From contig JAKAWM010000145.1 of assembly GCA_021827285.1 (NCBI GenBank), forward strand, positions 1,558 through 7,137: a stretch of 5,580 nucleotides of DNA, in the 5' to 3' direction. Source of the DNA: Actinomycetes bacterium (GTDB lineage: Bacteria > Actinomycetota > Acidimicrobiia > Acidimicrobiales > Palsa-688). Both the position numbers and the translations under genes were made by a program. This document shows positions 1 to 5,580 of this stretch, in pieces; positions within the stretch are counted from its first letter, which is position 1, and each line of letters starts with the position of its first letter. Below the pieces are notes generated by a model. It was not told the DNA's origin. It searched no databases and worked only from the letters and a program-made list of their open reading frames with translations.

Positions 1-2076
1 GGGCTGATGGCCGGTCACGGGGCGGCGTCGTTGCCTTTGTGGGACACCGAGCAGGGCTGGTGGACCGACGGTGAGGAGACGTTCTTCGACGTAGGCAACT
101 GGGCGCCAAGAGAGTGGATGTGGCTCCGGTCGCTTGGGGTAGACAACTGGGACTACTTCATAACGGAGGGCGACTTTGGGGCTTTCGGCCTAATAAGGGG
201 TGACGACAGCTATGTCACTCCCGGCGCCATCGGCCTGATGACCGTCTCCAACCTCCTTGGTGAGCGCCCCTTCCTGAAGCAGCTCAGCCTTGGCATCCCC
301 CACGCCTACGGGATGCTTTTCGGCCCGCCGGCGGACGGTAGTTCGAGCAATGACATCCTGGCTGTCTGGACCGACGACCTCAAGGTCAACGCCGAGGTGG
401 CCTTGAGCTCCGGGCCCTCGGCCGCGACCATATATACGACGAGCGCCCTCGGGGCACCGGGGTCAATTGCGGTTTCTACGTCCTCTCCAACTCCACTGCA
501 ACTGTCCGGCGCTCCCCTATACCTCGAGGTGCCCGCTGATGACACCCTCACAGTCGGACCGGCTGAACCTTTTGGTCCCAACCTGGCGCTGGCCGCTACA
601 GGCGCGACAGCCAGTGCGTCCTCGGCTTGGGCCACTAGCTGGAACTCTCCCAGCGCCGTAATCCAGGGGACAGCCGACGCGGAAGGTGAAGGGTCGCTCG
701 GCTCTACGCCCGCTTGGGTGTCGAGCCAGACCGACTCGTCCCCGTGGGTGCAGGTGGACTTCCCGGGCGCGGAGACGGTCGATCGTGTGATTGTCTCGAC
801 CAGCACGCTCGGGAGCGTCGTGCCGGGGCTCCGCAACTATTCAGTGGAGTTGGAGGAGCCCTCCGGTTGGGTGACGGTGGGCTCGGTGGTGAACGAGTAC
901 TTCAACCGTATGGAGGAGGTCTCCTTCCCGGCAGCGTCCGGGGTGACCGCCGTGAGAGTGGTGATCACCGCGCTTGACTACAACGACACGGTGGGTGGCC
1001 TACCTCCCAGCTGGTGGGTGCTTGCGAGTACTGACTATGCAGTCGTGTACTCGGTCGAGGCGTATGGTCCGGGGTCGGAGGGTGCCCCCACGACGACCAC
1101 CACTTTGACGGGCACCGACAGTACGACAACGAGCAGTTCGAGTACGACAGCGATCTCCAGTACGACGATCACCAGTTCGACCGTGCCCATAGCCAGCACG
1201 ACCACGGTCGTGTCGGCTGGTGGGGCTACCACTAGTTCGAGCGTGCCGTCAGCGACGATTTTGACCGCTACCACCACTACGACGATGCCCACGACCACCG
1301 CGGTCCCGGCGACGACTAGCACCACCTCGAGCGCGCCGACTGCTCCGGGGACGGCAAATCCTGGCCCGACGCCTACATCGCCGGCGGACCTGGGGGGCGA
1401 TCCGTACGCGGGCGAGCCCGGGCTTGCAGGGGCTCCGGTTTGGCCCAACGCACCCGACGGAACCCCAACGAGCAGTTCAGGGCTCAGTAGCCTGTCCTCC
1501 AGTACAACCGGCCTCGCCGGGACCACGACGACAACGGCGCTAGCCGTCAGTAAGAGCGCGGTGCCCGGGACTGTAGGCGCTTCCCACGTTGTCCAAGAGC
1601 CGGTGAAAGTGGTCCAGCTGTCAGTGCCCCACAAGTTGCCTGCCGGCACTCGTTTCCGTTTCGTCGTAGCACTCGGGGGCAAGAAGGGCTACCCGACCGG
1701 GGTGGTAGAAGCAAAGCTCGACAACAAGGTCGTCTGCCGCGCGCTTCTTAGAAAGGGGTCAGCGTCGTGCCGAGTGCCAGTGCCGTTTGCGGCCTTCGTA
1801 GGGACACACAGAGCGACCGAGCTTCATGCGCGGGAGGATCTAGTGGACCACGCCAAGCTCACCCTTATCTACGCAGGCGACACTGTGTACCGTAGATGGG
1901 AGCGCACAGTCACCTTGACAGTAGTGCTGCCGGCTCACCCCCTAGCACGACCAAAGAGGCCCAAGGTGCGGCAGACGAGTGCTGGGCAGGGGGCTGGGGA
2001 CGACGCAGGTGGCGGAGTTCAGTACCTGCAGGTACGGCTCTGGCTAGGCCGAGACCACCTGTTCGTACACCTCTAG
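1..2076 (+). CDS. Modular extracellular protein, C-terminal part: putative glycoside hydrolase end, F5/8 type C domain, Thr/Ser linker, Ig-like domain (5' partial)
   Basis: The frame is open to base 1, so the ATG at base 7 is probably internal and the signal peptide and most of the first domain lie outside the window. Numbering from that ATG, residues about 9-183 resemble the end of a clan GH-A glycoside hydrolase. A W-D-T-E-Q-G-W motif comes first, and E15 is in the position of the nucleophile Glu of such enzymes. A 'tPgAig' helix, a WTDD strand and a closing beta domain ending P-L-Y-L-E-V follow. Residues about 190-353 look like an F5/8 type C (discoidin/CBM32-like) domain: N-L-A-L opening, W-V-Q-V-D-F strand, V-D-R-V-I-V, V-R-V-V-I. 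Residues about 360-515 are a Thr/Ser/Pro linker. Residues about 530-640 fit a bacterial Ig-like repeat (P-T-G-V-V core, Y-A-G-D near the end). No LPXTG motif or membrane anchor is visible. The likely role is binding, and perhaps cleaving, glycans outside the cell. Domain calls are by eye; the discoidin and Ig-like calls are firmer than the hydrolase call. Confidence 0.8.
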   Translation, partial: GLMAGHGAASLPLWDTEQGWWTDGEETFFDVGNWAPREWMWLRSLGVDNWDYFITEGDFGAFGLIRGDDSYVTPGAIGLMTVSNLLGERPFLKQLSLGIPHAYGMLFGPPADGSSSNDILAVWTDDLKVNAEVALSSGPSAATIYTTSALGAPGSIAVSTSSPTPLQLSGAPLYLEVPADDTLTVGPAEPFGPNLALAATGATASASSAWATSWNSPSAVIQGTADAEGEGSLGSTPAWVSSQTDSSPWVQVDFPGAETVDRVIVSTSTLGSVVPGLRNYSVELEEPSGWVTVGSVVNEYFNRMEEVSFPAASGVTAVRVVITALDYNDTVGGLPPSWWVLASTDYAVVYSVEAYGPGSEGAPTTTTTLTGTDSTTTSSSSTTAISSTTITSSTVPIASTTTVVSAGGATTSSSVPSATILTATTTTTMPTTTAVPATTSTTSSAPTAPGTANPGPTPTSPADLGGDPYAGEPGLAGAPVWPNAPDGTPTSSSGLSSLSSSTTGLAGTTTTTALAVSKSAVPGTVGASHVVQEPVKVVQLSVPHKLPAGTRFRFVVALGGKKGYPTGVVEAKLDNKVVCRALLRKGSASCRVPVPFAAFVGTHRATELHAREDLVDHAKLTLIYAGDTVYRRWERTVTLTVVLPAHPLARPKRPKVRQTSAGQGAGDDAGGGVQYLQVRLWLGRDHLFVHL
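1084..1551 (+). repeat. Low-complexity Thr/Ser/Pro-rich linker region with short DNA repeats
   Basis: This part of the modular protein encodes a long stretch made mainly of Thr and Ser with Val, Ala, Pro and Gly, including several runs of five threonines. At DNA level the octamer AGTACGAC recurs at 1120-1127, 1141-1148 and 1159-1166, and CAGTTCGA or TAGTTCGA words recur nearby, so the tract probably grew by slippage or short duplications. In secreted actinobacterial proteins such linkers separate a binding or catalytic domain from a distal domain and are common sites of O-glycosylation; that is family knowledge and nothing here proves it. A more ordinary Gly/Pro-rich patch interrupts the Thr runs at about 1360-1480. 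Confidence 0.8.
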
Positions 2077-3174
2077 GTGGAGACGCGCGGCCTTTTCCCA
2101 GGTGAACATGGAAGCCCTAAGGGGCCCCGCTCTCCTCAAGCGAGTATTGAGGTCTTCATCGGTGAGGACTCGCAAGAGCCCCGCGGCCAGTCCTTCAGGG
2201 CTCGGGTCGACCAAGTGGGCGGCGCCAGCGCACACCTCTGGCAGGGCACCGGCGTTGGCTGCCACCACGGGTACCCCGCATGCCATGCCCTCAAGCGCAG
2301 GCAACCCGAAGCCCTCGTAAAGTGAGGGCACTACCACTGCCGCAGCGCCTGCCATCAGGCTCGCGACCACAGAGGCCTCGAGGCGGCCCAGTAGGCGCAC
2401 ACGGGGCAGAGCCCGGAACAAATTTGTCCGACGGTCGTCTGGCGGCCCGCACAGGGCCAGGTGGAGGTCAGGAAACTGGCGCGCGACCTGCGCCCAGGCG
2501 GCGGCGAGAGACGCGAGGTTCTTGCGTGCGGTAGCGCCTGCGGCATGGACAATGTATGGCCTGCTCAGGCTCAACTTTTGGAGGCCAGCTTGGCCGATCG
2601 GGTCAGGCTCGCGGTACGCCTCGGCGAGCCCATAGGGTATTACGGCAATATTGTCGGTACCCAGCAGTTCTTTGACTTCTGATGCTGCGAACCCGGAAGG
2701 ACAGATGACCCTTCTCGCCTTTTGGGCGGAAGCTGCAGCGTGGCGCGGGATTGGCCCCTCGTCTGAGAAGCGAAGAGGTGGCAGATCATGCACAGTTATA
2801 ACCTCGGGCCCAGAGGCAGGGGGTAGCCGCAGATCGAAACGGTGCACGAGCTGGGCGCCTCGGTACGAGACGGCTCCTACGGCATGGGCTGCCCACAAGG
2901 GCCCGTTTGCTATGAGACCCGCGGGGTAGCGCTTGTCTCCTGGGACAGGCGACCGAAGCGAGCGCATGGTCAAGCGGCTAAAGGCCCAGCGGCTCGGGTC
3001 GGCGGCCCTGGTGAGCGCAGCTTGTATTTGAGTCTCGTAGACCTGCTGGCCCATGGGGCTATTGACCGCCATGGAAGCCCAGGTGACCCGGACCTCACGC
3101 CGAGCGGGGTTAGCCGCTTGCGCTATGGTGTCAGGGCCCCGTTTGGCGTGCCTTGTGCCGAGAGCCAGGAACAC
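2044..3174 (-). CDS. GT4-family glycosyltransferase (group 1)
   Basis: This is a retaining GT-B fold glycosyltransferase that would move a sugar from a nucleotide donor to a growing glycan at the cytoplasmic membrane face. With the GTG at 3174 as start it has 376 residues. The N-terminal half has a Rossmann strand (R-V-T-W-A-S-M) followed by N-S-P-M-G-Q-Q and, further on, L-V-H-R-F-D and I-T-V-H-D. The donor half has H-A-A-G-x4-R-K-N (about 210-219) and the GT4 signature Y-E-G-F-G-L-P-A-L-E (E287-x7-E295), then G-V-P-V-V-A. The start is uncertain. ATG 3240 would overlap the upstream gene by 110 bases, while ATG 3072 would delete the first beta strand. GTG 3174 keeps that strand and has a -10-like box 7 bases upstream. 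No start has a good ribosome binding site. The gene follows another GT4 on the same strand and overlaps it, so they probably work in one pathway. Sugar specificity cannot be told. Confidence 0.9.
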   Translation of the reverse strand: MFLALGTRHAKRGPDTIAQAANPARREVRVTWASMAVNSPMGQQVYETQIQAALTRAADPSRWAFSRLTMRSLRSPVPGDKRYPAGLIANGPLWAAHAVGAVSYRGAQLVHRFDLRLPPASGPEVITVHDLPPLRFSDEGPIPRHAAASAQKARRVICPSGFAASEVKELLGTDNIAVIPYGLAEAYREPDPIGQAGLQKLSLSRPYIVHAAGATARKNLASLAAAWAQVARQFPDLHLALCGPPDDRRTNLFRALPRVRLLGRLEASVVASLMAGAAAVVVPSLYEGFGLPALEGMACGVPVVAANAGALPEVCAGAAHLVDPSPEGLAAGLLRVLTDEDLNTRLRRAGPLRASMFTWEKAARLHLEVYEQVVSA

Positions 3175-4408
3175 TCTTTCTATAATATCTTTCCGATGCG
3201 ACACGCCTTGCTGGTTCAGTCGACCGAGCACCTGGTGCATTACTGGTTAGTGAAAGCGCGCGGTCGTAGCTGGCGCGGAGTTGCTTGACGACGACGTCAG
3301 GTGAGTAGTGCTGCGTGACGCGTTGGCGACCTAGAGCGCCGACGTGGTCGTTGGTGCCCGCGTCGAGCAATTCGGCCAGGTTGTCCGCCAGGGTGGCAGG
3401 ATCCCCGACTGGGCTCACAAGGCCTCCGTCGCCGACCACGGCTGGAAGAGCGCCATAGTCACTGGTGGCAACGGGTACCCCGAGTGCCATCGCCTCGAGG
3501 AGCGTGAGCGGCAAGCCGTCGAACTCTGAGGGGTAGGCGAGGACATCTATCGATGGCAGCCAACCCGAGAGAAACGTGTCCCGCCCCAGACGTTTCGAGG
3601 TTGTCGCGCCACACCTGGCGAGGCGTTCGGCTACTGAGGGGGGGAAATCGCTGACCACCTTGAACCGGACACGGGGAAGGCGCTCCGCCAATTCCTCGAA
3701 CGCGCAGAGTGCGGTGTAGCCGCCCTTGGCTGTCCAGTCACCGGCGAAGCCCACCACGAAGGGCGGGTTCCTTCGAGGGCGTGGATGTTCGGGGATGGCG
3801 GTGAAGCATGGCACGACGTCTATACGTGGCCGTGGTACCCGGTGTATCTCGTACCACTCTGCCAGCTTATCTGTGAAAGCTATGACCCGCGCACTGTGGA
3901 CGAGCCGGAACGAGGAGTGCTCGACGTCGAGCAAGGCTGCTACCAGGGATTCAGCTCCGCTTGCCAGGCTGACCCTAGGGCCTGGCCATTTGAAGGCGTC
4001 TGAGTAGAGCCATGTGATGGGGTTGGCGTTGCTCAGCACGACCGGGCAGTCGCGCTCGACCCAGTGCACGTTGAACACGTGGCAGTGCACGAGGTCGTAA
4101 CTGCCGCTACGAAGGCTGAGCAGGCGGGTTGGTTCGCGAAAGAGCAAGCCGCTCCGGCGCAACCTGTTGATAAACGAGTTGAGGCCAGCAATACCGAGGC
4201 GTGGCAAGCCGTCGTGCGGAGCGGTAGCGCGCAGTGTGAACTCGCTCAGAGTGCCGTCCGCGAGCGCCTCGGAATAGGTCGTATAGGAGACGCCAGGTGG
4301 GGGGTTGGCGAGGAGGCTGGTAGTGTAGGTAACATCGCCGTTCATAGGGTCCAGGCCTGGGAGCGGGCTTAACAGCAGCACCTTCAGGTCCTGGCTACAC
4401 CGGGACAT
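3131..4408 (-). CDS. GT4-family glycosyltransferase (group 1)
   Basis: This is a second GT-B, retaining glycosyltransferase of 425 residues, clearly different in sequence from its neighbour. The N-terminus reads K-V-L-L-L-S-P-L-P-G (9-18), then G-D-V-T-Y-T-T (24-30). The acceptor half includes S-Y-D-L-V-H-C-H (103-110). The donor half has V-G-F-A-G-D-W with K228-G-G, and the signature S-E-F-D-G-L-P-L-T-L-L-E at 294-305. In it the first Glu of the usual E-x7-E pair is Asp (D297-x7-E305), a variant seen in other GT4 members. G-V-P-V-A-T-S-D follows. The fold ends near residue 386. The last 40 residues are basic, of low conservation by appearance, and overlap the next gene. The ATG at 4408 faces the GT32-like gene across 16 bp and has a -10-like box 6 bases upstream but no ribosome binding site. 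A GTG at codon 10 is a less likely alternative start, because it would shave the first beta strand. Substrates are unknown. Confidence 0.92.
   Translation of the reverse strand: MSRCSQDLKVLLLSPLPGLDPMNGDVTYTTSLLANPPPGVSYTTYSEALADGTLSEFTLRATAPHDGLPRLGIAGLNSFINRLRRSGLLFREPTRLLSLRSGSYDLVHCHVFNVHWVERDCPVVLSNANPITWLYSDAFKWPGPRVSLASGAESLVAALLDVEHSSFRLVHSARVIAFTDKLAEWYEIHRVPRPRIDVVPCFTAIPEHPRPRRNPPFVVGFAGDWTAKGGYTALCAFEELAERLPRVRFKVVSDFPPSVAERLARCGATTSKRLGRDTFLSGWLPSIDVLAYPSEFDGLPLTLLEAMALGVPVATSDYGALPAVVGDGGLVSPVGDPATLADNLAELLDAGTNDHVGALGRQRVTQHYSPDVVVKQLRASYDRALSLTSNAPGARSTEPARRVASERYYRKSVPGSRHKARQTGP
3182..3187 (-). promoter_or_regulatory. Candidate -10 box for a leaderless start of the downstream GT4 gene
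   Basis: Read on the minus strand the hexamer is TATTAT, one base from TATAAT. It sits in an AT-rich island inside otherwise GC-rich coding sequence and is followed after 7 bases by the GTG at 3174. That spacing is what a leaderless actinobacterial transcript would need. No clear -35 element is present. It lies inside the 3' end of the upstream GT4 gene, so it would be an internal operon promoter. This is inference from spacing alone. Confidence 0.3.
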
Positions 4409-4410
4409 GG

Positions 4411-4416
4411 TACGAT
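4411..4416 (+). promoter_or_regulatory. Candidate -10 box driving the GT32-like gene as a leaderless transcript
   Basis: The plus-strand hexamer TACGAT (pattern TANNNT) lies eight bases before the GTG start at 4425. An in-frame stop (TAG at 4419-4421) rules out any start further upstream, and the protein's conserved family start (I-P-K-V-L-H-R-I-W) follows the GTG at once, so the start is well fixed. There is no ribosome binding site, so leaderless translation is the simplest reading. A matching -35 is not evident; it would fall within the 5' end of the opposing GT4 gene. Confidence 0.45.
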
Positions 4417-4420
4417 GCTA
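4415..4420 (-). promoter_or_regulatory. Candidate -10 box driving the minus-strand GT4 pair as a leaderless transcript
   Basis: On the minus strand the hexamer reads TAGCAT (pattern TANNNT) and is followed by exactly six bases, CGTACC, before the ATG at 4408. A transcript from this box would begin at or within a base of the start codon. No purine-rich ribosome binding site exists in the gap. The box shares two bases (4415-4416) with a similar box facing the other way. No convincing -35 element is seen; it would lie inside the GT32-like coding region. Confidence 0.45.
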
Positions 4421-4424
4421 GCCG

Positions 4425-5171
4425 GTGATCCCTAAGGTGCTCCACAGGATCTGGCTTGGGTCTTCGGCTGTGCCGCCAGGCTTTTCTGACGCTACGGCGT
4501 CGTGGCAGAAGTTCTTCCCAGATTACGAGCTGACGCTATGGCGCGATAGGGACATGGTAAACCTGGGTTTACCTTCGCTTTGGTTCTCGGCTAAAACATA
4601 TGCCGAGCGGGCGGACATTGCACGCTACCTGATAATGTCCATGTACGGTGGTATCTATGCAGACTGCGATGTGGTCCCGCGGACGAGGTTCGACTTTTTG
4701 TGGTGTGAAGATGACACTGATGTCGTGTTCGAAGAAGCTCCGGGGCGGGTAATGAACGGCTTGTTCGTGAGTAAACCACGTTCCATGGTGTCTCGCCTGG
4801 CCAGCGGGCTCTCGGTGAGGAGCGCTCGAAGGCAGAGCGCTGATGCAGCGCCTAACGTAAGGACTGGGCCTTACGTCTTCTCAGCCGCAGTCTCCTACGC
4901 CAGGGACATTATGCCGCACGGTGTCCGTGTCCACCCACCGGGTTTCGTGCACGTGAGAGGTGCGCCTGAGGCGTACGCCGTGGCTTCCGCACCGTTCCGG
5001 GAGCCCCCGGCTTGGACCGAGGTGGCGGACCATGCCAGCTTGGACGGTGCGGCGCAACTCGACCTGAGTGAAGTTTGGTCGGAGGCGATGTTGGTAGCGC
5101 GTTTGTTCCCCGTGCGAGTGCGTCGGCGTCTGCGCTCATGGCGTGAGGAGCTTGGGCCAGCACTTCGCTGA
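4425..5171 (+). CDS. GT32-like glycosyltransferase with DXD motif (OCH1/capsular-type sugar transferase)
   Basis: This 248-residue protein starts I-P-K-V-L-H-R-I-W-L-G, the typical opening of the DXD sugar-binding glycosyltransferase family (GT32-like, Gly_transf_sug). Further family marks are S-W near 26-27, P-D-Y-E-L-T-L-W (32-39), A-E-R-A-D-I-A-R-Y (60-68) and G-G-I-Y-A-D-C-D (75-82). In the last, D80 and D82 form the metal/nucleotide-sugar binding DXD. N111 in M-N-G-L-F and T147-G-P also fit. These are GT-A fold, metal-dependent enzymes. Bacterial members add hexoses or amino sugars to capsule, LPS-like or cell-wall glycans, but the donor here is unknown. The C-terminus (about 229-248) is Arg-rich and could touch the membrane surface. 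GTG 4425 is the only possible upstream start. The gene diverges from the GT4 pair and converges with a further GT4, so it is probably a single-gene transcript in the same glycan locus. Confidence 0.9.
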   Translation: MIPKVLHRIWLGSSAVPPGFSDATASWQKFFPDYELTLWRDRDMVNLGLPSLWFSAKTYAERADIARYLIMSMYGGIYADCDVVPRTRFDFLWCEDDTDVVFEEAPGRVMNGLFVSKPRSMVSRLASGLSVRSARRQSADAAPNVRTGPYVFSAAVSYARDIMPHGVRVHPPGFVHVRGAPEAYAVASAPFREPPAWTEVADHASLDGAAQLDLSEVWSEAMLVARLFPVRVRRRLRSWREELGPALR

Positions 5172-5190
5172 ATTTATCGGGGCCCGCGCA

Positions 5191-5204
5191 GTCCATTAAT
5201 GGAC
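5191..5204. repeat. Perfect 14-bp palindrome at the convergent gene junction
   Basis: GTCCATTAATGGAC is its own reverse complement. It covers the stop codon of the minus-strand GT4 fragment (TAA at 5198-5196) and lies 19 bases past the stop of the GT32-like gene. As RNA it could fold only into a 5-bp stem with a TTAA loop and no U-tract follows, so it is a poor intrinsic terminator. It could be a protein-binding operator or simply chance. Confidence 0.5.
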
Positions 5205-5580
5205 GCGAAGCGCCGCTTGCGGAGAGGTCTTGTTGTCCGTGTCTGTGCCCCAACCGGTGCTCTGGGTCGCACGCCGGGGCGGTGAGGGCCAGGTTGGAGG
5301 TTGAAGCTCTTCGCCATCGAGTACGGCGTGGTAAGCGCGCAAAGTGGCACGGGCGGCTTCCTCCCATGTGAAGTGCCGGAGGACGTGGTCGCGCAGGGCC
5401 GCGGGAGCGGGGCTGGAGAGGGCGCGCTCGACCGCTATTGCGATCGAGCGCTCGTCGGCGGGGTCACAGTAGTTTGCCAGCTCGCCGAAGTACTCGCGCG
5501 CATGGCCGCGCGCTGTGGTCACGACCTGGCAGCCTGCTGCGGCGGCCTCAAGCGAGGTCAAGCCCGTCGTCTCGTACCAG
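5196..5580 (-). CDS. GT4-family glycosyltransferase, C-terminal end (5' part beyond the window)
   Basis: The frame is open to the right edge, giving 127 residues of a longer protein; no start codon in the window should be taken as real. The visible part begins W-Y-E-T-T-G-L-T-S-L-E-A, which holds the GT4 E-x7-E pair (Glu codons at 5573-5571 and 5549-5547). G-C-Q-V-V-T-T and R-E-Y-F-G-E-L-A-N-Y-C-D-P follow, then a helix-rich end H-F-T-W-E-E-A-A. This is the nucleotide-sugar binding half of a retaining GT-B glycosyltransferase. After about residue 87 a Pro/Thr/Gln-rich tail of about 40 residues continues beyond the normal fold end, ending in the palindrome at 5191-5204. It converges with the GT32-like gene, with 24 bases between the two stops. 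Donor and acceptor are unknown. It is a third GT4, different in motif wording from the two further left. Confidence 0.88.
   Translation of the reverse strand, partial: WYETTGLTSLEAAAAGCQVVTTARGHAREYFGELANYCDPADERSIAIAVERALSSPAPAALRDHVLRHFTWEEAARATLRAYHAVLDGEELQPPTWPSPPRRATQSTGWGTDTDNKTSPQAALRVH

Noticed and set aside
1..9. ATG at base 7 as the true start of the modular protein
   Set aside because: The frame stays open to base 1, there is no signal peptide after this ATG, and the protein begins in the middle of a hydrolase-like domain, so the real start is upstream.
306..836. Minus-strand open frame of 176 codons
   Set aside because: It is antisense to the hydrolase-like and discoidin-like domains, whose plus-strand translation is clearly the real one. 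GC-rich DNA makes such shadows common.
1035..1682. Long minus-strand open frame (215 codons) rich in Val and Ala
   Set aside because: It is the antisense of the Thr/Ser linker: ACG, ACC and AGC codons read backwards as Val-, Ala- and Leu-type codons. It has no domain signature and starts within the Ig-like domain's complement.
2055..2100. Possible intrinsic terminator at the first convergent junction (CCACCT/AGGTGG inverted repeat, then CCTTTTCCC)
   Set aside because: The stem is only 6 bp with a 14-base loop, and the short T run is 10 bases beyond it and lies inside the GT4 coding region. This is too weak to annotate as a terminator.
2842..3288. Plus-strand open frame of 148 codons
   Set aside because: It is antisense to the start of one GT4 and the end of another; no motif or ribosome binding site.
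2268..3482. Repeated word CGGGTACCCCG at 2268-2278 and 3472-3482
   Set aside because: Both copies encode the same G-V-P-V segment after the GT4 signature on the minus strand, so shared protein ancestry explains them. They are not a mobile or regulatory repeat.
4909..5367. Minus-strand open frame of 152 codons across the gap between the GT32-like gene and the last GT4
   Set aside because: It overlaps two well-supported genes in other frames, has a composition of Arg/Pro/Ala without motifs, and would replace the conserved GT4 end.

Overview
The window is GC-rich, with mostly G/C third codon positions, GTG starts and almost no recognisable Shine-Dalgarno sites, which points to an actinobacterium. 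The long Thr/Ser-rich linker with runs of threonine, and the style of the glycosyltransferases, make me think of Acidimicrobiia or a relative. That placement is an inference and no marker gene is present. I see no tRNA, rRNA, CRISPR array, insertion sequence or phage gene.

Layout: bases 1-2076 (+) hold the C-terminal part of a large modular extracellular protein. It carries the end of what looks like a TIM-barrel glycoside hydrolase, then an F5/8-type C (discoidin/CBM32-like) domain, a Thr/Ser-rich linker and a bacterial Ig-like domain. Its last 33 bases overlap, tail to tail, a minus-strand pair of GT4-family glycosyltransferases (about 2044-3174 and 3131-4408), whose own coding regions overlap each other. 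Sixteen bases upstream of the second GT4 a GT32-like (DXD, OCH1-type) glycosyltransferase starts on the plus strand (4425-5171). After a 24-base gap, the C-terminal end of a third GT4 enters on the minus strand (5196 to the right edge).

Taken together this is part of a surface-glycan (exopolysaccharide, cell-wall glycan or glycoprotein) locus: four different sugar transferases next to a secreted, probably carbohydrate-binding and possibly glycan-cleaving protein. The sequence does not reveal which sugar or acceptor is used, and no polymerase, flippase, ABC transporter or priming transferase lies in the window.

The best non-coding signal is the 16-bp divergent gap at 4409-4424. It holds two overlapping TANNNT -10-like boxes facing opposite ways, each 6-8 bases from its start codon and with no ribosome binding site, so both genes are probably transcribed as leaderless mRNAs. 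A similar AT-rich box lies 7 bases upstream of the GTG I favour as the start of the downstream GT4. I found no convincing evidence for an entirely new biological system. The gene content is accessory and of known families, with an undefined glycan product.
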